DNA of 64,000 nucleotides from Dromaius novaehollandiae. Taxonomy: Eukaryota; Chordata; Aves; Casuariiformes; Dromaiidae. How positions within the stretch are numbered: the stretch's first letter is position 1; every line of letters starts with the position of its first letter. Position numbers and translations under genes: made by a program. Shown one piece after another: positions 50,001-62,300 of the stretch. The notes under the pieces were generated by a model. The model ran no database searches, was not told the DNA's origin, and saw only the letters and a list, made by a program, of their open reading frames with translations. The stretch covers positions 140,946,721 to 141,010,720 of the forward strand of contig NC_088098.1 of the NCBI RefSeq assembly GCF_036370855.1, read 5' to 3'.

Positions 50001-53000
50001 TTTTAACTTAAAAGCTCTGAGCAGAAGTAGGATATCATATCTGGTGTATGTGACTCAGATGCAGGCAGCAGCCTTTACCTCAGGATTGCGAAGGAGCCCA
50101 CATGTGGATGTAAAGGTGCTCTGAACTGTGAAAAGTGCTGGTGATTAGGTTGATTAATGTCACTGTGTGGGTGCCAAGATCAAAGTAGGTAACCCTCTGT
50201 CATTCCAGATAAACTCTGCACTTTCCGTGCATGCTACCTGAACTCAGTCCTCCACACCTTGCTAAGAGCAGGAGAAATTATTGTTCCTACGTGTCTGTGT
50301 GATTTAATCTCACTTGAACTGATGTATTGCTGCATATTAATCATTTTACATAAAGAGAAATGTAGTTTTTTTAATAAAGTACAAATGAATGATTCCCACT
50401 AAATGCATTTGAGGTTTGTCCTTGTTCATGGGGAAGAAACAAGTGACACAGATTAGCCTCAGTGTATGGAAACTATTGAGTTATGTGGGCTGATAACGCT
50501 GCAGATCCCTAGAGGAGAAGGTTGAGTACTGAATGCAGGAAATCTACAGAAGGATAAAGCAAATTGTGAGGATACACTGGAAATCTAAGGAAGAGAGAAG
50601 TCTAACCATCTGTAGGGAAATGGTACATAGAGCATGACCTCTGCTCAACTTTGATGATATAAAAGTGCTGACATTTCAGAGGGTGTTTCTGTTTTTACTA
50701 GCTACAGTTTCAGAAGTGTAATAGAAAGTATAGCAGTATGGCTGTGGTCGGGTTTTGTGGTGGAAAAAATGGCATACATCAGGGTAAAATAACTGAAGGT
50801 AGGAAGTCTTCTAACTATGTGACCTGGGTAACTGGAGCTTCTCTGCCATCATTTCTGAAATGGCAAAAAAAATCTGCCTATGCTAATGTGATATTATTGC
50901 CTGTTAAATTAGCCTGCAAGTATAATAAGTAATCAGTAGTTAAATAAGCAATAAGTAAGCAACTCTTCACATGTAAAACCAGAATTATGGAGCAAAAGCA
51001 TTTAGCAATTGTCAAAAAATCATTTGTAGGGACATGGACAATATTCTTTTGTGACTAAGACTGAAACAAACCAGTATTGTGAGTGATATTAATCAAAAGG
51101 TACCTCTTGTTTTCTCAGGGGCACCAGAAATGTTTGTAGGATAATTTCTTCCTGTTTACGTGGTTGCCATTTTGATGAAAGCACAAGCTACAGAAAAAGA
51201 ACACCAAAAGAGGTCTCCTTGAAGACTTTCATGATATAGTTTATTATTTTTGTCTTTTCCCTGTCCAATGTGAGAAAAATAATGTATACTGTGAGTATAT
51301 CTTGTTGTAATGCATACTGAAAGATTTATATAAGAATTCTGAATTCTGCAGCTCTGTACTAACATAACTCCTTTGAAATCAGTGCAGTAGTGAATTAGGC
51401 AGCAGTAATAAACTGCAATAACACCGTATTGGTTTTGGCCCTGGCATATGATGCCTTATGATCTGTAAGAAGAAAGGCATACTCTGCAAATATAAATGTT
51501 AAAATGGACTCAGGGCCTGAGATATCATAGCTGATTTATAACGGAAGACTGCCACGCATAGAACTGTAGCCAATCTCTCTCTCTGGAATCCCTAAAAAGT
51601 AAATTAAAAGCACAATTTGACACACAGCTGGAACCAAGCAGCAAGTCATAATAGTCCCACACTTCTGAGGACTGAAATCAGGCTATTAGCGGCTTTATGT
51701 ATGTTGGTGCAAGAGAGGCATACAGTTAACCTTGTGTATAAACTATGTCACTTAATTCTTGTTTAACAGGAGATATTAGTGTCCTGCAGAGAGGAAACAG
51801 CATACCTTGATTTTTTTTCCCAGCAGAGATAGTTTTAAGTTATGGTTTGAGAAGAAAAGCAGGGATGAATGACTGTACAATTCCCATACTAATTTGGCAG
51901 CAGAAGGTGTGACAGAAAAATTTTATTTATACACTTGGAGAGTATTGTTGCCAATAATCTGCCTAGTGTGTTTGCACCTAGGGCATCTCCCTCATTAATA
52001 GAAAAGTGCTTTCTGCCACTATGCCCTACAGTCACTTTATCACCATGCTTAGCCATGCACTAATACTGTTTGATTTCATCTGTTTAAATTTAAACTGTGG
52101 ATGGTGTTGTCACACTAAGCTTTGTAAGTCTTTTTTTTTTTCCTGATGGCAAAAAATTTCTGCAGCATAAAACTATTTATAGTAAAAGGGTTTTTTAGCT
52201 CTTGTAATTTTTTCTGAACAGGTTTTTACCTCTTACCTTTAGCACAAATCTATTCCTCATACTAACGCTTACAATTTCTCTTGTCAGACTCAAGATATCC
52301 AGCAGGATCATATTGACAGAAGAAGAAAAGCATGTACTTTCATACAATAATACTTTCACGGACCAAATGTTTATCCTGTTTTTGAAAAGCATCCTCATTC
52401 TTTTTTATTCTTTGAGAAATGGAAGGATTTTGAAATAGGCTTTGTTGTTTATTTTTTGCTAAGAACTGTGAGAGTAGACTTCAACTTTTCTAATTTTTTC
52501 TTAAGCCTTGCACCTTTCTGGAGTCTATAAATTCCCAGTTTCTCTTCTTACCAAAATGTTCCCATGACCAAAAAATGACAAATGGCTCTTCCTTCACAAA
52601 ATGAAGAACTCTGTGCAATACTGAATCTTTCATGTTTGAACCTTTCCCCACTATTTTGCCAATGCAACAGCAATCTCATCTGTGCAAAAGCCTAGCTTAG
52701 GCTGTGGGTATTTTCAGATTAAAAACTCCTCCAGCTGCTGTGGAGGAGAACATGTAAAAAATAAAAATTCAGAATATTATAATGATACTGTAGTTACAAT
52801 TTCCATAGCCAAATTACTTTTTCTACAAATGAAATTGAGGAAGAAAAAATGGGGGGGGGGGGAGGATTTATTAAATTATAATCTATGTGATAACATTTTC
52901 ATGAAGTGTTTCTTGACCTTACCCCTCAGCCCATAACAGAAGTATGGTCAAAATGTCTGACTCCCAACAACATGGGCTCATATCCTGCTAGGGAAGATTT

Positions 53001-55299
53001 TAAAAAACACAAAAATGGCTCTTATTTGTGGAAAATGGGCAACCAAGCATATTTATACCTTTGGAAACCTCTCCCATGAGATTCATCTCTGTTCCCAGTA
53101 CCAACCTCCATGATTTCCAGTTGTTTAAAAAGTAAGGGTGAGCTAGGATGATGCCAGATCTTCACAGCAAGAAGTTTCTTGGCTTTGTGCAGTCTTTTAA
53201 AAGTGTCTCTCATCTGTGCTGTTTGTTCTCATTGCTGTTATATTTCATTCAAACTAGACAGAATCAGTGTTGCTCGGCCCTGCTGAAGTCACCAACAGGT
53301 TGGTGGTGGCAGTTGTTTCCTTTCATTAAAGATATGGCAGAAAAGCCATTTTACCTACTGTGTGACCTCTGTGAATCCCAGCAGCATGGTAACCCCTGTC
53401 TCTAGGGAGTGCTTAACTCTTCTTTTTTTACTCCCTGGAGCTGAGGAGGCTTTAAACAGACATGGTGCCTTGAATAAATAGCACCCATACTGTGCAGAGA
53501 TGCTTAGCGGTAACATGCAGTTTGGAAGAGAGAAAAACCCACTCTGGATTAAGGAGATTTGAGGTGATTGCTGCCTGAAGGCAGCTGCGCCAGGTGCTGC
53601 CGTTGTTCCGGGGTTGAAGGCCCAGGGGATGCTTGCTTTCCCGGTGTCCACTCTGCCTCCAAGGTTGCCTTCGTCTCTCACTGGTGTGACTCACACTACC
53701 TTTGCTTTCTGCCTCTGAACACATTGAATTAAACAAGCAACTCTCATGTCTACAAAATCACCACAAGCCTTATCCTTCCATCCAGTGTGCTCCACGCTTT
53801 GTTTGGGCAGCTAGGATTCTCATTTTAAGCACTTACTTTTTGCAAATCTTTTTTATCTATGAGTGGCTCTTTCTCCTTCCTCCTTATGATCAGAGGGCCT
53901 AAAATGCATTTTCTGTAACTAGCATTCCCTGTAAAGCAGCTCCTATATCCATAATGGTCCTATCACTTCTTTCTCTTTCCACTCCCGCTCCTCTTCTGAA
54001 GTTAACTCTCCCTGGTACTTCATAACATATGTTCTGGACCACTTCTGAATACTTCAAAACATCTACATGCCTGAACTTATGAGGGACCTGGTGACACACA
54101 CAAATACCTGAATATTGAATCAGAAATCCTAAAGTCACACATAAAAAAGTCTGCTAACAACATTTTCTCTAAGGTTCCAGACGTTCTTGGCCACAAAAAG
54201 ATGCTGAGATGTAGGTGTGTGAATAATAGAATTCCATTGCCTTCTTGGACCTATCTGGTAGAATAATTGTGGGATGAATTGGTCTGTTCCTCACACATGA
54301 TAGGTGAATTTCATAAAACAAACTGTTGTGAGATAACATACTTAAGCTGCAAAATTATGTATATTGTAAAGGAATTTATATCACTGCAATTTCCTTCTGT
54401 GGAATAATCTCACAGTTTACTTCTACAGTCAGAAATGGAACTATGGTTATCTTTCTCAGAAAGTGAGAAAAAAAGTATGTTTCTATGTATTTCTACGTTT
54501 CTACACAATATACTATTCCCTTAGACCAACCAAAAAAAATTCTCTTCCAAGGAAAAATTGTCAGAGAAGGACTTTGGTGGCATAACATTCATGAATTCAA
54601 GGTGTGGAAGATAAAACTAAGGAAGAGCCCAAGGCCTTTGATAGGTGCCAGGACAACAGCTGAAATCATGCCTTTGTGACTATTGGCAGTAAATATTTGG
54701 AATGGTAGCTAGGTTTGCAGTCTGTGCTTATCTGGATTTATTAATATATATTTAGGTATGCAAATTATTATAATTTGAATCTAGAGGCCTGTTAAAAGTG
54801 ACAAATGGATTTTTTTTATGCAACTGATTTATCTTTGTTGCTACATACTATTGCTAAAGTGTCTGACAATTTGTATGACTTACCTGATGGAAATAGGTGG
54901 CTATGTTATGGTTGACCATGTCTAGTTATGATAAGTTTGGATTTTAAGTAACTATTTACTTATAAAATACGCTAAAATATATGTTCCTAGACCTGTAATT
55001 AATTCTATAATAGTTGTAGAAAATAGTTTTGACTGCAGACTTGACTTACCAATAGCTGAAAAATCTAAATAGCTATTAAACAATGTAGATGAAGACTACT
55101 GACTTACGTTAACCCAAATATAATGAATCTGAACTGCTGTATTGCTCTAGCCCCATAAAATGTGCCAACTTGTCTTTCCTCACAGGATTCATGGACCTCA
55201 TCAGTATGGTGTGGCAGAACATATGCTAGTGGATTGTGAGCAAATGTTGTAAAACACAAGGAGTGACATGTTTGTGGACTGTGCAGCTGCATTAAGAAC
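47011..55299. other. Non-coding AT-rich stretch
   Basis: No gene is recognised. It includes 15 A at 49473-49487, 12 G at 52851-52862 and a locally GC-richer patch at about 53575-53665. In that patch two minus-strand open frames (53355-53681, 53452-53736) overlap with no recognisable motif. Confidence 0.5.
52851..52862. repeat. 12-base poly-G run
   Basis: Twelve uninterrupted G after an A-rich purine stretch; exact length may be uncertain in an assembly. Confidence 0.85.
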
Positions 55300-55560
55300 A
55301 GGTTGGCAGATAACAGAGATAAAGGACAATAAGTTGATGTTTATTTGGACTTGGAAAAACCTTTTGAGAAAGGCCCTCACAGAAGATTGATAAAGAAAGC
55401 CAGTAGTCACCAGATAGGAATTAAAGCCATAATTGACATTACATATTGGAACAGATTAATTAACAAAACACAGAATAGGCACAAATGGCCAATTGCGAAC
55501 ATCAAAATACACTAAGAATACCATAGGGGTCCAAACTTGCAAAGGACACAATCATTTCGT
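55300..55560 (+). mobile_element. Old CR1/L3-type LINE, reverse-transcriptase remnant
   Basis: From 55333 the plus strand reads VDVYLDLEKPFEKGPHRRL, a decayed copy of the first catalytic block of CR1/L3-type polymerases (typically VYLDF.KAFD.VPH..LL), with the first aspartate kept and the second changed to Glu. It continues with a KKASSHQIGIK-like stretch and WNRLINKTQNR, which lines up with the conserved W....WL..R.QR segment. The DNA words around 55478-55495 (AATAGGCACAAATGGCCAAT) fit the next part of the same family. A TAA lies directly upstream in frame at 55330-55332. The plus-strand orientation matches the 39.6-kb fragment, but this piece comes from an upstream part of the element and the two are far apart, so they are probably independent copies. 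Confidence 0.65.
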
Positions 55561-56974
55561 GTTAATCACAGCTAAAGAACATGAGGTCAAGAATGCACCT
55601 CTCGGATAATACAATGCAGACTCCGTTTTGTATGTTTCTTTCCTTTTCTATCTACCAAATATACACAATATATACAAAGTAGGCAAATAAATGGAAAAAA
55701 ATCTGTTTTGGTGGAAGCAGTAGACTTGCTTCCTGGTCTTTAAAGAAGTTAATATATATCAGATATTTATTCCAAAAGAATAATCAGAGAGAATAATCAC
55801 ATAATATATATCAGATAACTACGTAACCAGACAAAAAAATATCTGAAAGATTGTGCAGCCACACTCTGTTATCGATGGGATGATACTAATCTACTCAGTA
55901 AATATTGGAAGGCAATACTGTGGGTTCAGACTCCAGGATATTCATTTCTCAAGAGGCAAAGTCTATATAGTGTTTTGCTAGGACGCTCACACACACTCTT
56001 CACATTAACAATGTTGAAATCTAGGAAAGTCCAGTCGTGAAACCAGTCAAGCTTTCTCCGAGGGTGAGGAATTTTACTGTGTTTACATGCATTGAGCCAA
56101 TATCTAGTTCTACTAAAACCAAATGGGAATTATGCCATTGCCTTCAATATGACCAGGATTTAGTCTCATATGTTTATAGATCAGAAATCCTATAAGCAAA
56201 CACTGCATCATATTTGCACAGAACACTAATCAACTTCTGTGAACCAAAACATAATTCCACTTTCCTTTTATGTTTACTCATTTCTCAAGCAACAGCAGCA
56301 TTGCAGAAGTCAGCAAACAATGTCATTCTGTTCGTAGTAAAGATGCTTTATTTTTGGTGAGAGTGATGGCAAAAACATCACCATGGCATTTTATGTCTGA
56401 ACAAGCCAAAGCAAAGTTTGAGAGCATCTGACTAAGCAGATGCTTGCATCCATTTTATTTTTTCCTATTCATTTTTAGACCAACAATAAGTTGTACTGGA
56501 TGCAAAAGTTGGTTGTTGTTTTTATTATTTATTCATAGTTGCAAAAGGTGGCATTTATTTTATCTTTTACTTGAAGTAACCTATATCATAATATTTAGCA
56601 ATCACTTTTTTTTGCTACTTTCCTGATACACTCTGGTTCTTTTTTTTCCCCAAATAGCATTATCCTGAGCTTAGTAAACCACTTATCAGTTGAAGACTTT
56701 TGAAATAAAAAAATAATTTTCTCTAGAAGCAGAAATAAAGATTTTCTGAAGCTCTTCAAGTTTTTTTTTAATAGCTTTACATTATGTAATCACACAACAG
56801 CCTTGTGATATTGCCAGTGTAACTGACATTCCTGTGCAGCCATGTAATTTGGCTAAGCTGTATCTGCAAAGATTCCCACCAGATTCCGTTAGAAGTCACC
56901 TTCTTCTCTGCAGTCTCTTCAGTATCTTTCACTCCTTTAGTATGACATTTACTGAGTGCAATACACTAAGAATA
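55561..56974. other. Non-coding AT-rich stretch
   Basis: No gene is recognised. The words AATATATATCAGATA and AGAATAATCA are each duplicated at 55750-55817. Confidence 0.5.
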
Positions 56975-57000
56975 CAGGCATACTTCAGAGATATTGCGGG
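56975..57000 (+). repeat. Tigger terminal inverted repeat, left
   Basis: Begins CAGGCATACTTC and continues with AGATATTGCGG. It is the terminus nearest the transposase 3' end and pairs with the right terminus at 59348. Confidence 0.88.
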
Positions 57001-57181
57001 TTTGGTTCCAGACCACTGCAAAAACCGAATATTGCAATAAAGCGAGTCACACAATTTTTTTTGTTTCCCAGTGCATATACAAGTTATATTTATGCTGTAG
57101 TCTGTTAAGTGTGCAATAGCATTATGTCTAAAAAAACAATGTACATAACTTAATTAAAAAATACTTCATTGCTAAAAAATG

Positions 57182-58949
57182 CTAACCATCATCTGAGCCT
57201 TCAGTGAGTTGCAGTCTTTTTGCTGATGGAGGGTCTTGCCTTGATGTTGACGGCTGCTGACTGATCAGGGTGGTGGTTGCTGAAGGTTGGGGGGGCTGTG
57301 GCAATTTCTTAAAATAAGACAACAGTGAAGTTTGCCACATCGATTGACTCTTCCTTTCACGAAGGATTTTTCTGTAGCATGTGATGCTGTTTGATAGAAT
57401 TTTATCCTTAATAGAACTTCTTTCAAAATTGGAGTCACTCCTCCCAAACCCTGCCACTGCTTTATCAACTAAGTTTATGTAATATTCTAAATCCTTTGCT
57501 GTCATTTCAACAGTGTTCACAGCATCTTCACCAGGAGTAGATTCCATCTCAAGAAACCACTCTCTTTGCTCATCCATAAGAAGCATCTCCTCATCCATTA
57601 AAGTTTTATCATGAGATTGCAGCAATTCAGTCACATCTTCAGGCTCCACTTCTAATTCTAGTTCTCCTGCTATTTCCACCACATCTGCAGTTATTTCCTC
57701 CACTGAAGTCTCAAATCCCTCAAAGTCACCTGTAAGGGTTGGAATCAACTTCTTCCAAACTCCTGTTAATGTTGATATTTTGACCTCCTTCCATGAATCA
57801 CGAATGTTCATTGTTCATCTAGAATGGTGAATCCTTTCCAGAAGGTTTTCAACTTGCTTTGCCTGGATCCATCAGAGGAATCACTATCTATGGTAGCTAT
57901 AGCCTTACGAAATGTATTTGTTAAATAATAAGACTTGAAAGTCAAAACTACTCCTTGATCCATGGGCTGCAGAGTGGATGTTGTGTTAACAGTCATGAAA
58001 ACAACATTAATCTTGCTTTTCATCTCCAATGGAGCTCTTGGGTGACCAGGTGCATTGTCAATGAGCAGTAGTATTTTGAAAGGAATCTTTTTTTCTGAGA
58101 AGTAGGTCTTAACAGTGGGCTTAAAATATTCAGTAAACCGACAGATGTGCTGTCATCCAGGCACTGTTGTTCCATTTATAGAGCACAGGCAGAGTAAATT
58201 TAGCATCATTGTTAAGGGTCCTAGAATTTTCAGAAGGGTAAATGAGCATTGGCTTTAACTTAAAGTCACCAGCTGTATGAGCCCCTAACAAGAGAGTCAG
58301 CCTGTCTTCTGAAGCTTTGAAGCCAGGCATTGACTTCTCCTCTCTAGCTATGAAAGTCCTAGATGTCATCTTCTTCCGAGATAAGGCTGTTCCATCTACA
58401 TTGAGAATCTGTTATTTAGTATAGCCAGCTTCATCAGTTATCTTAGCTAGATCTTCTGGATAGCTTGCTGCAGCTTCTACATCAGCACTTGCTGCTTCAC
58501 CTTGCACTTTTATGTTATGGAGACAGCTTCTTTCCTTAAACCTCATGAAGCAACCTCTGCTAGCTTTAAACTTTTCTTCTGAAGCTTCCTCACCTCTCTC
58601 AGCCTTCACAGAATGGAAGAGAGTTAGGGCCTTGCTCTGGATTAGGCTTTGGCTTAAGGGAATGTCGTGGCAGTTTGATCTTCTATCCAGACCACTAAAA
58701 CTTTCTCCGTATCAGCAATAAGGCTGTTTTGCTTTCTTATCCTTTGTGTGTTCACTGGAGTAACACTTTTAATTTCCTTCAAGAACTTTTCCTTTGCATT
58801 CACAACTTGGCTGTTTGGCGCAAGGGGCCTAGCTTTCGTCCTGTCTTGGCTTTTGACATGCCTCCCTCACTAAGCTTAATCATTTTTAGCTTTTGATTTC
58901 AAGTGACAGATGTGCGACTTTTCCCTTCACGTGAACACTTAGAGGCCAT
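57182..58949 (-). pseudogene. Tigger/pogo transposase, disrupted
   Basis: The span from start to stop is 1768 bp, about 589 codons, as expected for a Tigger transposase of roughly 590 residues with two N-terminal helix-turn-helix DNA-binding regions (CENP-B type) followed by a DDE/DDD catalytic domain. Three catalytic aspartate codons survive: 58394-58396 (context NVDG), 58057-58059 (IDNAPGH) and 57958-57960 (PMDQG), the last two 32 residues apart. The gene is dead: a CAA-to-TAA-type stop lies at 58412-58414, a small deletion near 58134 shifts the frame after WMTAHL, and another shift lies near 57820. The start and the downstream pieces are also in different frames, so a further shift lies between 58949 and 58609. 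The longest intact piece is the C-terminal 209 codons (57182-57811). The Glu after the first Asp is replaced by Gly. TIGD genes and CENP-B derive from the same superfamily, but this copy shows no sign of domestication. Confidence 0.9.
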
Positions 58950-59322
58950 TGAAGGGTTGTTAATTGGCCTAATTTCAATATTGTTGTGTCTCAGGGAGTA
59001 GGGAGGCCCGAGGAGAGGGAGAGAGATGGGGGAACAGCCGGTCAGTGGAGCAGTCAGAACACAGACAACATTGATCAATTGTTTGCCATCTTATATGGGC
59101 ACAGTTCATGGTGACCCAAAAGAATTACAACAGTAACATCAAAGATCACTGATCACAGAGCACCATAAGAGATATAATAATAAAGTTTGAAATATTGTGA
59201 GAATTACCAAAATGTGACACAGAGACACAAAGTGAGCTCATGCCGATAGACTTGCTCGACACAGGGTTGCCACAAACCTTCAATTTGCAAAGACCTCAAT
59301 ATCTGCAAAACACAATAAAGTG

Positions 59323-59348
59323 AAGCGCAATAAAAGGAGGTATGCCTG
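59323..59348 (-). repeat. Tigger terminal inverted repeat, right
   Basis: Read on the minus strand it begins CAGGCATACCTC and continues TTTTATTGCGC. It is the terminus upstream of the transposase start and is followed by the TA target duplication. Confidence 0.88.
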
Positions 59349-59350
59349 TA

Positions 59351-62300
59351 ATTTTTTCTTGCTTACATCATTTTACTCTAGTGAAACTTTACAAGCTTAC
59401 TGATGTTAGTTAATTGTGTCTCTAACATGCACCAGGTCAAGCCTGTGCTTATGTAATGTACAGGTATTGACCACAATAAAACTAAATACATTAGTTTTAT
59501 ATGATTGGACAGAGTGAGTATTTACGTATTAGACTGTGGTCCCTTCTTCTGAAAGCCTCTTTAGAGCTAGCTAATCACATCTAGGAGACGTTTGTTTCAT
59601 TCCGAAGCCAGAATTAAAGGGAAAATATCTACTGTCATTAGTCTCTACTTTTTTATTTCCATATAAAATAACCCTAAGACACTTCTGCAGCAACACCTGA
59701 TATAATAAGTACAGTTCATGGTCATGAAAACTTTCATTTCTATAAGTGAATTCAAATGTCAGAAAACTTGTGTATGTGTGCGTATGAAGGCATAAACCTA
59801 TACATTTTTGCTCTCTGCAAAAAAGAAACCTAAAAATCACACATTTACTTTAATCACTTTCTTCAGCATTGTCTAAGCAATCCATTTATCTAGCCCATAT
59901 CTATAGCCTGATACTGCTTTCTGTAAGTGTTTAGCAGAGACCAAGCAAAATTATTTGAATAAAGATATGACATCAATCCACTATTTTTTATCATTCTTAC
60001 AGTTTGCATAGTTAGCATCTCAGCTCTATAACTGGTAAAGAAATGCATGAAATGTAAATGTAAATCAGAATATTCAATGTAAGATTCTTCTTGTAAATTA
60101 TTTCTTTTCTAGCTTTTGCCATACCTAACGCTAGTAATAAGAATAGAAAAGAGTTTGCCATAATTATGTTTTCTAATCATTGTCCTGAAGGGAAAGACTT
60201 TTCTGAAAAAGTTATGAATTTTTCATCTTACTCACTCTTATTCATTCCCACAATCCTATTATAATCTCATTTTTCTCACTGACCTTATGTAAAGTCAGAA
60301 TGGCTTTGTGGTCTTCCAATGCAAACAGTCCTTCTGTGGAAACAGCTGTGGTAGTGAAATCTGCAACAGGATGGCTATTAATAAAGAGAACAGAGATTTG
60401 CCCTAATGCAGCAGGGGAAGACAAAATGGTTGAAGCAGAATTACAATTGTTAGTCCTAGAATTTCAGTGATGAGGACAAAAATTGGAGGAAAAGTCCTAT
60501 TGAACAAAGACTATAGCTGCCATGCCTGATGCTGAAATACTTAAAAGGTTTTAAGAAGTCAAGTGGTGAGCAGTGCTGATGCCAAGACGTATGTTGTTCT
60601 TCCCTTTGTACTCATTGAGTTGGAGTACATCTCTTCTGCAGAATCTCATTTAAATTAGTGGACTGACTTTAGCTATTGATGATCTGAAGTTGTCAAAGGC
60701 CATCATGGCACGTCAGCTCCACTAGGATTTGCATGTATGATGCATTTTGACCTTTGACCATTATTTACTAAAAAATCTTTAAATCTTATCCTACCTTTCA
60801 TGTTTTATAGCTTGCCTTTTCATAGGTTTTGAGTCTGTTTTGCCTTCATCCAAAATGTATTTTCCTTTCTTAGGGAAACAGAAAAAGGACCTAGATCATG
60901 CAAAATGTTTGTTTTGTCCTGTATCCTTTACTCATTAGGCAAACAAGTATATTTTAAAATCTTGTAAAATAAAAAAAAACCTTTTTTCTTAGAGAAAAAA
61001 ATTGATATTTTTTTTCAAGTGGTGTAATTGGTTCCTTTGTTTTTTCTCATTCAAGTTATCCATTTAATTGATATGAGATGAATTAGTGAGTAGTTTTGAT
61101 CCTGACTAAAATGACATTTTGGTTCAATGGTTCTTTCTTTACTGAGTGAAAGAAATTTATCCAGCTCTACAGCTTTGATCTTTATCTACGCTCTTGCTGC
61201 TTTCTTTCTTTCTTTCTTTCTTTTTCCTATTTACTTTTGTGAAATCAAAATCAACCACTCAATGCAATTTTTACATCTAGTAAATATTTGAAAGGACCTT
61301 TGTTGTACATTTTCAATGCAATGAATACGTCACAGGAGATCCAGTCTCCTTGCATTACCTTTTAAAAAGTCATTAGTTATTGGTACCAACTGAATTTCTT
61401 AATTTTTTTATATAAATATTATTTCTTAACTCTTAATCTCAGTGGGTGAAATCAATTCATTGTGACAGAATACTCTGCATTCATTCAGGACTGAAAATGC
61501 AGGGGTATGCTTCAACAAGGCTGCAGCACTGCTCCCACCCTACAGCTCCGCTTGTGTTTTACTGCGCGGTATGTTGCTTTGCTAGAATTCATATAACTGT
61601 TGCTCAGGGGAACCACCTTAAGGTCATCCTGCATGGTGAGCCTTGTGGTCTGCCTTGTGGAACGAGGTCAGTGAGACAACTGATCCAGCGTAAGCGAAGA
61701 TATCCCATTGAGCTCACTTCAAGAGAAGCTGAAGTCTACTTTAGTTTGGGGGCGAAACAGTACAGATAGCTTGAATTGCCCTAGAAAATTGAATTGAGAA
61801 TGTATGCTGGGGAATTTTTGTTTCAAGAATTATTAGCCCAATGTTTTTCTAGGCATGTTTTTATTTTTAGCTGGTTACAGTGAAATCCCAATGACAAACT
61901 ATATGACACAATTGGAAACAGAGTAGTGAGTATTCTTCTGAATAAGAATTTTAGCTCTAGTTATAGTGCTCTATAATCTGCTGCTCTCAAGAGACTGGAC
62001 AGAAATTAAGAGAGCAAAACACTTTTGACTGCATACTCTCCTACTCTGTGCAGTATTCCAGAGCAAGCAAGGATAGTATTTAATCAAAACTTAAATGCAA
62101 GTGAAATTTTTTAAAATGTAAGTGAGCTCTTATAAATCAGAGGTTTACTTTGTGAAGCTAAAACGTAATTACCCAGAAGATCATGTCAAAAAATACCACG
62201 AATGTGATCTCTGCTGTAGAATTCACACAGGAATCCCTCCCCCTTTGTGTTTTTTTGGTATGCATCAGCTAGGGACACTAATTTTTCTGAGAATTTACTG

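Larger units (their letters stand above)
56975..59348 (-). mobile_element. Tigger/pogo-type DNA transposon, nearly full length
   Basis: This 2374-bp element belongs to the pogo/Tigger branch of the Tc1/mariner superfamily, which moves by cut and paste into TA. Both ends begin CAGGCATAC when read inwards (56975 on the plus strand, 59348 on the minus strand), the outer 12 bases differing at one position. TA flanks both sides (56973-56974 and 59349-59350), so the target-site duplication is intact and both termini are present. The minus strand carries a transposase gene from an ATG at 58947-58949 to a TAG at 57182-57184, broken by frameshifts and a stop. The length, terminal sequences, non-coding ends and coding region all resemble the mammalian Tigger1 family as I remember it. 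Divergence was not computed. It sits beside bird-type repeats, which makes its origin interesting. Confidence 0.92.

Noticed and set aside
58512-58721. Plus-strand open frame inside the Tigger element
   Set aside because: It is antisense to the transposase gene.
56975-59348. Mammalian host or contaminating sequence as explanation for the Tigger element
   Set aside because: The same window has an avian-type CR1 with its octamer 3' end, and the Tigger flanks are continuous with TA on both sides, which fits a real insertion. An assembly chimera cannot be fully excluded without read support.
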